Shown here in pieces: positions 25,548 through 37,847 of a stretch of 64,000 nucleotides of DNA. Numbering within the stretch: position 1 is the first letter of the stretch; every line of letters begins with the position of its first letter. Where the stretch lies: assembly GCA_916048095.2 (NCBI GenBank), contig OU696576.1:7742488-7806487 (forward strand), read 5' to 3'. Under the pieces are notes generated by a model. It was not told where the DNA came from, ran no database searches, and saw only the letters and a list, made by a program, of their open reading frames with translations. Made by a program: the position numbers and the translations under genes. The stretch is from Sacculina carcini. Its lineage: Eukaryota > Arthropoda > Thecostraca > Sacculinidae.

Positions 25548-28500
25548 ATGGGTGTGCGTGGAAGGTATCGCGAGGCATGGCAGGTAGCTGCCGTCCTAGA
25601 TAGTAGTAGTTACTGGCACCACTTGGCTGAGTCGTGCTTACAACAAGTCGACGTCCAGATGGCGCTGACAGTCTACAAGCATATTGGCGACGTGGCGTCA
25701 GTGTGGGGATTGGAGCAGTTTAGCAGCGTAGAAGAACGTCGTCTTCTGTGCGGTCATATTTGCTCGTTTCTCGGACGTCACGACCAGGCTCAAGTATGAC
25801 ACTTAATCGACGAGCGCAATATATACAAATTATTTTTATTGTTGTAATTCAACTTCCATCATTGTTATTAAAACCAACAAATCGCATTTTATGGCCAGGT
25901 CAACGCATTTGTTATTGTTCATTGATCGATATTAAGATGGTACTCTGTGCCAAGACCTAATCTGGTATATTTGAAAAAAAAATTTCTAGTTTTTATGCAA
26001 TAAAATGATGCTTTTTCTCTAAAAAAAACTGTTTAGACCATGCAGGAATCCATTAAAAAGACTACCGCTTTGTAAGTTAAACAATAAACTCAACTGAATA
26101 TTGCTGAAACTCAAATAAAAAGTAAATGAATTCTTCAATTATTCATTCTCATCCTCTGTATGTATGTGTGTATGTGTGTATGTGTGCCTATGTGTATGTG
26201 CTGAGAAGGCGTACTATTTGAGCTCGAGCGAACCTCAAGCCGCCCTGCAAATGCGCTGTGACTTGATGCAATGGCACATAGCTTTACAGCTAGCCACTAA
26301 GCTGGACACAAATCGCGTGCCCGACGTATGCAGACAGTACGCCAGTCAACTTGAAAACAAGTACCATACGACACGACTACAATAATCCTCCAATTGATGA
26401 CTAATCGATGACATGATCTGAAAGGTCAAATGTTAAAGCTTAAAGACCTCAAGTGACAGCTGCTACACGGGAATAAGCTGAAGATTATGAACACACAGGT
26501 ACGTCCCGTGCAGTTCGGTGCCACCGCAGAACCGACCCTCTCCACGCTATGGCGCCACAATGATGGAATACGTATTAGAGAGGGCCACCTCCCCAGAAGG
26601 CATAACACAACACATTACTGATTTCTGGTGCCATTTACTGCTCGGTGGACAGGGGCTGTTGGATTATAGAATATACGCAAAATTAATTCTCCTCCGCCGG
26701 GTTTCGAATCCTGGACCTCCCGCTTGTGAGGCGAGTGTACTAACACTATACGATGGAGTCCAACAGATAGAGTTAATAAAGGGTTGACAATATAATTGGT
26801 GTTTTTATTTTGTTCAACACTTGTCTATTAGAAATGTCCAATACAATCTATCCAATCTTTAGTCCAATCTATCAATTTAAATCTAAGTATATATTTTGTC
26901 TAGTAATATCCTAATGATTATCCTACGTATGTTGGTGTAGTAAATCGAGTTGTTTTTAGGTAACACATTGGTTCGCTTTCATATCAGAGAAAATTGCGTG
27001 GACAATTTTCGTGGGCACACAAGCTTTCTATCGTGGGCACACAAGCTTGGACTCATAAACATAGAAAACGAGTCTATTATCCCCACTTACGACCTAGTTC
27101 CATTCCGATCAATCGGTAATAAGTCTAATATTATTCAAAATGACCGACACGAGAGTTATATACACTGTTAGTACAGGATGATATCGTCTTGTCTGGTTTT
27201 ATGCAGCATCTTTCTATTGAATATGTCTTGTATTATATATTTATTGACATAAACAAATTTAATTGTGGTCTGATACGGCCTACACATGATTGCGCCTCCG
27301 ATGTGAGAAGCTGATCGTGAAGTCAAATACGATTGAACTAGGCGACTGAAAAATGTGAGGCAACTTATCACGTACACGTCTGAGGCAGCTCAGCAATTGA
27401 AACTCTGTTCTGCATACAACGAAACACAATTCATTGCAGATCATTGCAAAATCATTGCAAATTATAGCAAAGCTAGGTATATGTATATATATGTACATTT
27501 GAATATATGATATCAACATTAACCCTCCTATTTTTCCATGTAGCAACTCTATTTCAAGGACGGCTGCTTGAAGGAAATCATTCTGAACATGGCGTAATTC
27601 TGTTTGCTCGTCAGCGATGAGTTTCAGCAATCACTGGTGCATTATGAACGGGCCCTGGCCGAGATTGGCGAACAACACAGTGAGGAGCACGAGCTGGCGT
27701 GTCGTGCAGGTGTTGCCAGGTAACATACTATCTGCTCCTAGAATGTCCAAGTGAAAGAAAGCCAAGACGTTGATCAAACAAATATGCCTGAAGTGATAAT
27801 ATGTACGAAATATGTGATTCTAGCATGCCATTTTTAACAAAGTTCTATCAAACATTTTTGAATGCTCTAACAACGTCACGAATTTTGCCTTTAAATGACT
27901 TTCCATTCGACTTGACCGTCAAAAAGCATTTGTTTTTTGTTTTGAACCAACATTTTAGATTACGCTAGACATAAAAAGAAATATCAAAAACTGATAAAAA
28001 AGGGAACACTCATTCATTTGCTTGGTTATTTACGATTGCCTACGGAGCCTTAATGTGGTGCTCCGCTCATATCAATAACTTTATATAATAATATTTACAT
28101 CATAATAGCGGTAATCGTATGCGCCTCGCACGCGAATTTATGTGAATTTGAGAGCAAAGTTGAACTGGGATGCTGTGTTTCAGATGCAGTATTCAGTGTG
28201 GAGATATTCGCAAGGGTGTCTCCATTGCGACCGAGTCAGACAGCAAATCTCTGAAAAAAGAATGTGCCGAAATCTTGGAAAAAATGAAGGTTTCGCAAAC
28301 AAACGCGTATATGCCCAACTTATGCATATTAGGACCTATAATATTTGTCTATACCTTAACACCTTCAACACCTTGATATCTTCAATACCCTAATACCTTT
28401 GAAACCTTAAATAAATTTGATACCTTTCATATCTTCAACGCCGTTGAAGATATATTTCTTAATACACCTTTCTTAATACATTTACCTTTAATACACCTTT

Positions 28501-28691
28501 AGCAACCGTGTTTCTTCAGCAATACAGCGAAGCGGCCGGATTGTTCGAGGCAGCCGAGTGTTACAACCAGGCTGCGCACAACTGGATCAAGTTGAAACAT
28601 TGGCCAAATGTGGGCGCATTGCTGCCCCACATTAACAGCATCCAAATACACGCCGTTTATGCCAAGGTGACAGTGTGTGTGTGTGTGTATC

Positions 28692-28724
<33 letters not shown>

Positions 28725-31700
28725 CTATGTGTGTGTGTGTGTGTTTGTGTGTTTGTTTGTGGTGTGGTTTCGTATTTACTCAGTACTGGAAAATTTATGT
28801 GTCTTTAGAAAGTGAAAAACGCTTTCAATAGAACAATTCAGTTAGTTTAAATTCGTGTTAATATTAGTCTATCGTCAAAGTACACTAAAACGTACTTGAT
28901 TGATATAAATATAATATAAATATAAATGTAAGTATAATTTCAAGTAAATACAATGTCCACTTCTTATTGTAAATAAAATAATTTAACATATGTAAAAAAT
29001 TATTACACATTTTTTTACGATTTATTTCTTATAGTAAAATTCAATTATGCTTTCCTTTTTATATGCATGTATGTGTGCGCTTGTGCGTGTGCTCGTGTGT
29101 GTGTGTGTGTGTGCGCGTGGATGCATGTACCTGAACATCAAGGCTCGGGAGGCTGAAGGAAGGTATCAAGAAGCACTGGCTGCCTACGAGGCGGCACAGG
29201 ACGCGGACAGCATGGTGAGAGTGTTGCTCGAACGACTCAACAGCCCACAGCAGGCTGTGGCTGTAGTGAAAAGATCTCGCAGCATAACAGCAGCCAAATT
29301 GGTGGCCAGGTGAGAACAGTCGCCATCGGCCCAGCTGTATTATTGAACTGTCTAATTGAACTCAAATACCGTGTATAAGGGACCCTTGTGTATAAATAGC
29401 TCCTTCAATCTTTAGGGCAAACATTATGAAAAAGAAGTACATTTAGTATTGAATAGCTCTTTTCATCATTGAAAGCATTAAATTCCTCATCACATTCTCA
29501 TCAGAAATCATATCAACTGGAGTCAGTGCTTCATCAATGCCACTCAGTTCTTCGTCATCATCATAATTAGAAGTGTAATCGAATGATATCTGATTGAATG
29601 TTTCATCATATATAGTCACATGCCGGCGCTAAAATACTTTCTCCCATGCATAAGAGACCTATTTTCAGAGCGAAAATTCAAACAAAAAAGGTTCTCAAAT
29701 ACACGGGAAGATACTGTGAATTGATTTGTAGATAGTTGTCAAATATCTTGAATGTAGTTTTTTTAAATTGGATATATACCTAACACACCGGTGTTAGAAT
29801 TACCCTTGTACACATACGAAATACAATTGAACACATATTACTTAATTAATTAATTATTATTAATTGAAGTCAAATATGGTGATTATAATTAATATTGTGT
29901 AAAAACAATGCTCAGACTCGATTTGACACGTTTATTATTATGCTTGCGCACAGTGGCGGATGAATAAGATTTCAAAAGAGGGGCTAACAGGTGTTTGTAC
30001 AGACCATAACCTACAGATATTTTACATCTGGGGACAAGTGGGGGACAAACCCCCGGGGACATTCACCTGTATTTGCCAGTGCCTGCACATACGCCGGCCA
30101 ATGTTCGACAATGCTCGTGAATTTAATCTAGGAGTTCTTAAGCGGAGTCTGGCTCCTAAAAGAGAATTCGAGAATTTCAATGAGAATTTCAGGAAAATGT
30201 ATGTTTTTACCTGTGTTTTATATTTTTTTCTGGAAACAATGATTTGCTCAATTTACTTATAGAAACCTTTTTAAAGTTTTGTAGTAACGCCAGTTACTTA
30301 CATATATTTTTGAATGTAGCCATACAGAATTCAGGGTGTGTGAAAATTGACTGCTGATTTGAAGAGGTAGCGAACATAACTTGACAATGCTATGAAACAC
30401 CAATTATCTAATCAGTCGCATTATTTGCTATGCAGATTTTTTATCAAGGTGTCCGACCCAGCGTCGGCCATGCAGTTTCTTGTGATATCCAAGTGTATCG
30501 AGGAGGCGTTCACTCTTGCGCAGAAATATGGACTGATGGACGAATTCGCAGACATCATCGGCGATGGTTAGAATGACAGCATAAAGACAATTCAACAGAT
30601 ATAAATACCGGGCTCACGTGATTAATTGTGCAAGTTTATGAGTAGATTTTATTGTGAGTATAGCTTGAATAGTTAAACTTCATTTGGGCGTTATTATGAG
30701 GTTCAAATCTCAGTTGGTCATGTCATGTTTGATCACAAGAGTCGTTAAGTTATGTTGGTCTGAAAACTATTCTCGATTTTTTTGGATTTAAATGCAACGA
30801 ATTTTTTTTAAAACAATTTTCACTCATTCAATTAGATGGCCGGATAGAAGACTACAAGAGTGTGGCCGTCTACTATGAGAACACTGCCAACTCGCTGCAG
30901 GCGGGCAAGTTCTACTTCAAGGCGGGAGAATACCACAAGGTCGTACCGTATGCTGACAATTCATAAAGTTGACAATCCTGAATTCAAAAACCCATAAATT
31001 TCCAGACTGTTCAGCCAATCTGTCTCTAGTATGTACATAATATTGGTGGTCTAATCTAATGCATACTCTCTCCGTGCAAACACCTGCAAGAAATGCACTT
31101 CGGCCCAACGAAAGTGATTATGCCTCACTAAACGCACTATCCCTTTGTATACAATCGATGTGTGTGTGTGTGTGTGGCTTTTATTAAGATCACAGGCAAT
31201 GAAACTGTTATTGGAATCAGCACACGGAGCTCACGAGAACGAAGCCCTCCGTTTTGCCATCGAGCTGGTAGCGCAGAGCAACTCGGACGCATTCGCCAAG
31301 CAGCTGATCAACTTTTTGCTGGCAAGCGAGGCTGGAGCCGAGCCCAAAGATCCCAAATACCTTTTCCTCTTGTACATGGCTCGTCGGATGTACACAGACG
31401 CGGCCAAAACGGCCGTCATTATCGCCAATCAGGAACAAAAATCTGGCTCGTATCGGTGAGAAATTGTTTGTTGTTAGCCGTCCGTCAACCTAGCATTCTA
31501 TTGTGTAGACCAGTGGTTACCAAACTATCTTACCTGATGCCCCCTTTTTGCTTCCAGTAGACCCGCACGACCCCAGTGCCTCTTTTCATATGAAGTGATT
31601 CTTACATATATATACTTGTAAATATAACTAGCTTAATAGAAACGTGTGCAGTTACTGCTATAGTTTTACTTTGCATGTATGTAATGACAGATATTCGTTC

Positions 31701-33950
31701 TTTAATGATTTAATTATTATAATAAATATACAATTTTGAGCAGATTACTTCATGTCCCCCTTGTATCCTCCTCGAGCCCCCCTATGGAGCGCCCCCTGGT
31801 TTTGGAACTCCTGGTGTAGAGTATAGTGTAGAGTAGTTCGGAATGAACGGCATAATTTTTGATAATTTTTTAGTTCTTGATGATTCTGCTCTGAATTTTG
31901 AGTCCGGCATCTTGTAATGCGGTGTCTCCACAAATTCCTCCTCCTCTAACAATGAAATGTTTTGAGTACCGAAATTGCGGCACCAAAAGCACAGAAAGGA
32001 TTGCCAGCTCTAAACTAGGCGGTCTTTAGTCATTTATTAAAATTCAATAATTGTCTAGTTAGAATTTCGGCCTAGTGATATTTTTGATACAAGGCACTTG
32101 AATTGGACTTGTTCGATAGATTGGCTCACGGCTAATATGATCAAGTCACCCCTTGGCAATTGTAGATATGCGGCCAAATATAGACGTTGATGTGTGGTGT
32201 CTTTATTCTTTCTCTGTCATTTTTTTTTATTTCCTATGCTTTTTATTCTCTATTCCCATTATATATTTTCTCTCTTTCCATTATATTCTCTATTACATTA
32301 CATGATTCATATATGTATATGTGTATGCATGTGTATGTGTATATATGTGCGTGTGTATGTGTTCGTGTGCGTGTGCATGTGTTTGTGTGCATGTATGTGT
32401 TCAATTTTGCAAGCACCCATGTGCTTTCTGTCCATTTGTGCTCCATATTTTTGTCCCCATACCGCTCTGTGTCTACACTTTTATTACTCTGCTCCTGCTC
32501 GCGCCTTTGCCCTCGAAAGTGCGCTATATCAAATACATGTTGTTGTTGTTGTTGTGTCGTGCTGCGGCAGAAATGCTCGCGATGTGCTGTACGGCATGTG
32601 TCAGGAGTTGAGCAAGCATAAAACTGCCGTTCCCAAAGAAATGGCCCACATCATGATGCTGCTGCACAGCTATCTGTTGGCTAGGATCTACATCAAGAAG
32701 AAGAACCATCGCCTGGCCGCGCAGCTTCTCATCAGAGTCGCCGACAACATCTCCCAGTTCCCAGCCCGTCAGTGCTAGCGAGGCTGTTGAATGCATCGAG
32801 TCCAATGACGCCGCACATGTTTGACATAGTCTAGCTAGCTATTGTACAGTGAGGCATGCCCTCTCCCACAGACTGTGAATGCTGGAATTTAATAAATCAT
32901 TTTCCGATATTTATCATCCGACTTATCTAGATCATTTTATGTACGTGAGTCATAAATTACACTCGAGTACAGTGCTATTATAAGTCTTCTATAGACGCAG
33001 TCATAGTGTTACCAACAGTTTCTCCAATTGAGAATGAATCAAATGAAATACCTCTTGTAATAAATGCTTCATAGCGTGAGCAGTTATTAAACCCAGCCGC
33101 TTGAAAATTGAGAGTTCGCTGTGAATTGATACGTGACATTGTCCTACCGTTGCAGATACCGCCTCCATTCTCACATCGGCCGTGATCCAGAGCGAACGCG
33201 CCGGTCTGCGCCGGCCGGCGTTTCGGCTGGCGTCGATGCTGCTGCAGGACGAACAGTGGCGTTCGTCGCTCGACTCCAAGTATCGTCGCCAAGTGGAGAC
33301 GCTGGTAAGACGCGGGCTTGGCGGTGCGTCCGCTCCTGACACGGACTCCGCTGCTGAAGAGGAAGGCGAGCTGACTCCTTGTCCAATGTGCGGCCACCCA
33401 ACGGCCAGCATGCGTCTGCAGTGTGACAGTTGTCGACGGCGTCTGCCCTACTGTGTGGTGACGGCTCATCACGTGACGACCGGCGAGGGGCGCGAGCTAA
33501 CTCGTTGTCCGCACTGTCAGTTCCCAGCGGCGCTTGTCGAGATGACTAGGTGGGCTGGGCTGTATTCGAGATCTTTTCCAATTGATGTATGCAATGAATA
33601 TGAATTCACAAATATCAGATGTAAAATCGATGGATTGATTGCTCACTTGGAAATGTTAAAATGCGCGCGAGAGTAAATTCTTTCCGTATTGTCAATTAAT
33701 GTTGAGCCATCAAGGATTGAAGACTTGAGTCAATTTTAACGTCAAATGATAAAAACGTTATATCAGAGACTAGAATACTACTGAAGTATCACAAAAAATT
33801 ATTAAATCAACAAATATTGCTGTTTTTTCTAATAGAATCTGCGAATCAGACGAGACCTGCCCTCTGTGCAATGCGAAATCAATTGACAAGGAGCAACTGA
33901 TCATCGTTGAAGATGCCGCAGTCTTCCTGCCACTGATTGGTGAAGAATAG
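15669..33950 (+). CDS. WDR19: WD repeat-containing protein 19 / IFT144, complete, 25 exons
   Basis: IFT-A subunit for retrograde transport and membrane-protein entry in cilia. Exons: 15669-15683, 16499-16653, 17586-18135, 18468-18580, 18893-19066, 19515-19764, 20077-20194 (or 20209), 20801-20916, 21257-21379, 22168-22317, 23391-23619, 23935-24050, 24327-24418, 25565-25793, 26209-26360, 27615-27719, 28184-28289, 28520-28666, 29143-29309, 30436-30566, 30836-30939, 31196-31455, 32571-32767, 33156-33549, 33836-33950. All phases agree, giving about 1435 aa (human 1342). The match runs end to end: VGTVKGNLMIYSHRTSR, GSSLHVFLSSLP, DTGHVQLFYIGEW, ILYNGEMTLQTAGG, CPMCGHP. The start ATG has a strong context (tcaccATGG). 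The exon 7 donor is ambiguous; both options keep frame. Confidence 0.97.
17236..17514 (+). mobile_element. tRNA-derived SINE (Val-type), copy C, 5' truncated
   Basis: Begins gcggcggagcagaatttcat, just after the B box, then the shared body and a cattta-acctttatt tail. It lies in WDR19 intron 2 in sense orientation and ends about 70 bases before the exon 3 acceptor. Confidence 0.88.
20637..20785 (+). mobile_element. Short retroposon with (AAT)n tail, copy 1
   Basis: Shares the block gggtgcttccagtacatggg, gccagcgcagggtggtaata, gtgcttgcacccttcccatg, ctactggacctgcctgtaat with five other copies, then (TAA)n. The tail ends 15 bases before the WDR19 exon 8 acceptor (20800/20801), so the repeat supplies most of the 3' splice-site upstream region. 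Confidence 0.85.
21731..22139. mobile_element. Non-autonomous TIR element (ATTAAGCC type), copy 1
   Basis: About 410 bp with ends gtcccggcaattaagcc and gggcttaatggccgggatc, which are inverted repeats. The interior is AT-rich with no ORF. A colinear relative lies at 61336-61760 (shared tgaaatactaggttttcagt and attgatataattcat). It ends 28 bases upstream of WDR19 exon 10. The family is unassigned. Confidence 0.75.
22417..22591. mobile_element. Small hAT-like MITE
   Basis: Ends cagggcaggtct and agaccggccctg are inverted repeats. Flanks attatacc and atatacct are a rough match for an 8-bp duplication. The interior has ggccgcctagggccccagtt. It lies in WDR19 intron 10. Confidence 0.6.
22668..22725. 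repeat. (TA)n microsatellite
   Basis: About 57 bp of pure TA in WDR19 intron 10. It can extrude as a hairpin. Confidence 0.95.
24327..32767 (+). CDS. WDR19: WDR19 exons 13-23: TPR / alpha-solenoid region
   Basis: Residues about 704-1266 carry the helical repeats that pack with other IFT-A subunits. Conserved stretches: WHHLAESCLQQVDVQMAL, AYYLSSSEPQAALQMRCD, SLVHYERALAEIG, CGDIRKGVSIATESDSK, EAAGLFEAAECYNQAAHN, AREAEGRYQEALAAYEAA, PASAMQFLVISK, QAGKFYFKAGEYHK, PKDPKYLFLLYMAR and HIMMLLHSYLLARIYIKKK. All align in order with human WDR19 with no missing repeat. Confidence 0.94.
24421..24758 (+). mobile_element. tRNA-derived SINE (Val-type), copy D, full length, abutting a splice donor
   Basis: Starts ttgttggactccgtgttgta immediately after the GT (24419-24420) of the WDR19 exon 13 donor. 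A box GTAGTGGTAGCAC, anticodon loop CTCACAA, B box GGTGGTTCGAAACC, the full body, tail atctttaa. Positions +3 onward of the donor (TTGTTG) are therefore SINE sequence. Confidence 0.93.
24850..25185. repeat. AT-rich degenerate repeat of aattgtcaataatt units
   Basis: Many imperfect copies of aataattgt(c/a)aat over about 330 bp in WDR19 intron 13. No gene is seen in it. Confidence 0.8.
25479..25546. repeat. (GT)n microsatellite before WDR19 exon 14
   Basis: Almost pure GT, ending about 18 bases before the acceptor of exon 14 (25564/25565). Confidence 0.95.
26432..26765 (-). mobile_element. tRNA-derived SINE (Val-type), copy E, full length, antisense to WDR19
   Basis: The reverse complement begins tgttggactccatcgtatag and carries the A box, a CTCACAA loop and GGTTCGAAACC-like B box, then the body to the aagctttaa tail. 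It lies 71 bases after the donor of WDR19 exon 15. Confidence 0.9.
29953..30100. mobile_element. hAT-like element end (fragment)
   Basis: cagtggcggatgaataagat with downstream gggggacaaacccccgggga resembles the left end of the CAGTGGCGG MITEs in this window. No matching right end is seen. Confidence 0.4.
31511..31813. mobile_element. hAT-like MITE with 8-bp target duplication
   Basis: Ends cagtggttaccaaact and ggttttggaactcctg are degenerate inverted repeats of the CAGTGGTTCCCAAAC type. Flanks gtgtagac (31503-31510) and gtgtagag (31814-31821) match at 7 of 8. It sits 55 bases after the donor of WDR19 exon 22. Confidence 0.8.
33156..33950 (+). CDS. WDR19: WDR19 exons 24-25: C-terminal zinc-binding segment and stop
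   Basis: Reads SILTSAVIQSERAGLRRPAF, then Cys pairs CPMC, CDSC, CPHC and, across the last intron, CPLC. The spacing matches the C-terminal zinc ribbons of human WDR19 (CPFC, CPGC, CPHC, CPMC). All eight ligand cysteines are present. It ends FLPLIGEE and a TAG at 33948-33950. Confidence 0.96.
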
Positions 33951-34209
33951 AAGCAAGGATACTTGAAATGCCAAAATTAGCTGAAATCTAGCCTAAGCAG
34001 CTAAGCATTGGGGAGTGAAAACAAACCATCCTAAATCCAACAGATGTTCCACGAGATGAGCAGATGGATCAAATGATTAATAATCACCGTATATTGTATA
34101 TTTTCAACTGCTCATTTCTTTAAATTCTTCGAAAGTGGATTGAAACACATTTGAACAATTTTATTCATGCGTGTGGACGCTGCATGGTGTTTGATTGCAT
34201 ACAACACTT

Positions 34210-34720
34210 CATTGATTACATTATTACATTCATTTATTGCATTATTACATTAATTTATTACTTTACTGCATTCACTTATTCCATTCATTTATTACATTAT
34301 GATATTCATTTATTACATTCATTTATTACATTCATTTATAACATTCATTTATTACATTCATTTATTACATTCATTTATTACATTATTTTATTACATTCAT
34401 TTATTACATTCATTTATTACATTCTTTTATTACATTCATTTATTAAATTCTTTTATTACATTCATTTTTTACATTCTTTTATTGCATTCTTTTTATTACA
34501 TTCATTTATTACATTATTACATTCATTTATTACATTACTACATTCATTTATTACATTACTGCATTCATTTATTACATTATTACATTCATTTATTACATTA
34601 TTATATTAATTTATTACATTATTTCATCCATTTATTACATTATTATATTTATATATTACATTAATGCATCCATTTATTACATTATTACATTTATTTATTA
34701 TATTTTTACAACACTTAATT
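34210..34720. repeat. Minisatellite, unit about 13 bp (cattcatttatta)
   Basis: About 500 bp of tandem cattcatttatta with shorter attattacattcattta variants. One strand is Ile/His/Leu-coding in several frames only because of the repeat. Confidence 0.93.
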
Positions 34721-35367
34721 TATCACACGTCATATGTTGGCAATTTATTCTCTGTATTGTCGCATATTTTCCTGTGCCCTGTCTCTGCCTCGCTCTACGC
34801 TTTGCTTATCGTGGGAAGTAATGTGAGGCGCAGTGTGTTCTATTCGCAACAAAGCAAACAACATCATTGTTTCCATTGTATGAAATCAACAAAGATACGC
34901 ATAATACATTTGCGAGCCAACATTATATCCAAGTGTCACCGACGAAATAGCTATCCGAAACGAGTTTGACAACCAGAAATTAACATTTGCGTATTCTTGT
35001 GCGCATTATATTCGTCCGAAAAGTTCACACAAATATGTGGATATGTAAATAAGCATATACAAACATAATTATATAGTGTTAGTGGCGTTTTATAATTGTA
35101 ATTGGACACAATATACAGATCGCTTGGATCGACTGTGTGTTCTGATCCAGTTATACCTTGCATTGTGCATGCCAGCTCACACAACCAGAGGTGTGTAAGC
35201 GACAAGCCGCTGTGAGAGTAAACAAGAGCTATAGATTAATGAAATAGCGATAAAAATAACCAATTAGCAATGGAACAACTGCTCACAACACTTCCAAACC
35301 GATTACCCGTTCAGGCCACACATAACCACAAACACACACGATCAACATGAACAGCGCATACACATTC

Positions 35368-35430
<63 letters not shown>

Positions 35431-35474
35431 ATACAGGCACACACAACAGCGCATACGAGTCCATCCACACCATA

Positions 35475-35762
35475 CAGGGGTTCCCAACTGTTTTCGCTCC
35501 GCGACCCCCAGGAGAGATCCGGAGGGCTCCATGACCCCCAATAAAGAATGAGAAAAGTTAGAAAAACACGTATATACTGAATTATTATCACATTCAATAC
35601 TTTAATGCCATCGTTATTGAATTTATTCGAGCATACAAAGAAAATACATCAGGAGTTCATAACATGGAATTTTGTGCAAATTTTGACGGATGGAATTTTT
35701 TTCCAGACGGCTCTCACGACCCCCTCCTAGGGGGGTCGCGACCATCCGGTTGGGAACCTCTG
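35475..35762. mobile_element. hAT-like MITE (CAGGGGTTCCCAAC ends)
   Basis: Ends caggggttcccaactg and ccggttgggaacctctg are inverted repeats. Subterminal cgcgacccccagg and ggggggtcgcgacc are also inverted. No clear 8-bp duplication remains. It lies just downstream of the MARVEL gene and contains an AATAAA on that gene's strand. Confidence 0.75.
35622..35627 (-). terminator. Candidate poly(A) signal of the MARVEL gene, inside a MITE
   Basis: TTTATT on the plus strand, i.e. AATAAA on the gene's strand, about 270 bases after its stop codon and inside the MITE at 35475-35762. Only positional support. Confidence 0.3.
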
Positions 35763-35895
35763 CTCTCAACATACATAACAAGAGCTGTATATGCACAGCA
35801 GAAACATCGAATACAAATCGCAGACTTCATCATGAAGTCAACTGAGCAATGCCACTCAGTGTGTTTGTGAAAGAGCTGGTTGTTAAGCCGTTTTT

Positions 35896-37666
35896 CTAAA
35901 AACACCTCAATATATTTACGCTGGACATAAACGAGAGTAAATGCAGGATTGCGTTCGTCAGCATAATTGCCTGCAAAAAACACACAACATGTAAATATAC
36001 AATCACATTTTGTATAAAAATTCAGTACTTATTTGATATTTGAATTCCTGAAATATATCTCGTATTAGTGATAGTGTCAGTTGTATTGAATTTGATTAGA
36101 TGCTACATCTACTCTTCGCATGAGGTGTAATAAACTTATACACATAGATAATCATCAACTAATAATCATGTAATATATATTGAATTGAAAACGTATAATC
36201 TGAAAGGTTTAGTAAATAACGCAAAATAAACGTATACTGTGTAATAGAATGATAAAGTAGTTAATATTCAATTAATATGAACGTAATGAACTAAGTTATA
36301 ATAGGTGAAGTCGAGCGTAAATTTTGTTTGTTTTGTTGGTTGAAAACGCCTAAAATGGATTTAATTAGTAAAAATCCGGCATCCCTAAATATTTAAGGAC
36401 TTTTTCGATAGGAAATGATTGTACTAATATACATTTTGTAAGAAAAACATGATAAATGAAGGAAAAGGTTGATATATAAAACAGAAAGCTAACATGATAC
36501 GGAACGCAGGCTGTTTTTTTTCATTCACCGCCTAGATGGCGATCTTATAGCCTCCTCCATTGCTGAACAATAACAACACAGCGTCACCTGGGCGGTAAAT
36601 GTGGAAACTATTTGCCTTAAGCCATTACCTCGCCTAGCTTGAATCCCTATTTGGAAGCTTGCATATCAATTAATCACTATCAGTTGTTTTGAATATATTG
36701 CGTTGACATAAAAATAAATGTATCTGATGAATGCAACTAATAATTAATTTTGTATATATAGACAAAAACTACGAAATATGGTAATTTTCAAGTAATATAA
36801 TGTGAAATCACCTAAATGTAGTTGGTTAATGTCAATCTTATAAAACTGAATAATCTAGCTTAGAATGTTGTCAAATTAATTTTTGCTATATAAATTTTTA
36901 AGTTCTCAACATGCTCTAAAACCTCACCATGATAATATTTGAATAATTTCTATGGATTTAATTTGACTATACACTGAGTCTAATGTTATTAGCTTTTCTA
37001 ATTCAAACATATATTCTGAAATTATGCTTGAGTCACATTTATACAGGCGCGTGGAATGAATCATACTATGCTATAAACAAACATGCTATAGAAACATATA
37101 AACAACATATAAACAAACATGCTATAGAAATCTATTGAATGAACTGCGGTCAAACCATTGATTTTTACACTAGGAACAAGCAAGCAGAGATCACAATACT
37201 TTCCCCAAATAAACACAACAAAAGACACACTCACAAGCTTAGCAACCTATTAGGTAATTATCGGGAAACATTTAGGCACAATATCCCCTAGAGAAATATG
37301 TTCTAATTCAAGCGTAACGTAACGTAAAACGTAAGAGGATAGCTGTGCTTAGGTTTAAATACAAACTTTCGTATTTATAGCTTTAGCTACTTATAACTTT
37401 TCGGACGCTTCCGGTATATGAGGCCACCGCAGGGTGGTAATAGAGCCTGCACTTTCCCATGCCACCGGATTTTCCTGTAATAGATAATAATAATATTAAT
37501 ATAAATAATAATAATAGTAATCTCACCCCGGCGGCCACTTTTCGACTGTGAGAGCTGCTGCGATATGACTGTTGCTCATTTTCGTGAACCAGCAGGAGGA
37601 TCGAGGTCACCAGCAACAAGAGGAACGTGATCGAATGATAGACCTTCTCCTGTGACAACCCCCACA

Positions 37667-37739
<73 letters not shown>

Positions 37740-37764
37740 CACACACCCACACACATACACACAC

Positions 37765-37847
<83 letters not shown>

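Larger units (their letters stand above)
33951..35895. other. Convergent intergenic region between WDR19 and the MARVEL gene
   Basis: Holds a 13-bp-unit minisatellite (34210-34720), a (CA)n run (35370-35430) and a hAT-like MITE (35475-35762). No coding exon was recognised. Both genes are transcribed toward this region. Confidence 0.7.

Noticed and set aside
33001-33472. Minus-strand frames opposite WDR19 exon 24
   Set aside because: They are antisense shadows of a conserved zinc-binding exon.
34151-34664. Ile/His/Leu-rich frames of 120-150 codons
   Set aside because: They translate the cattcatttatta minisatellite.
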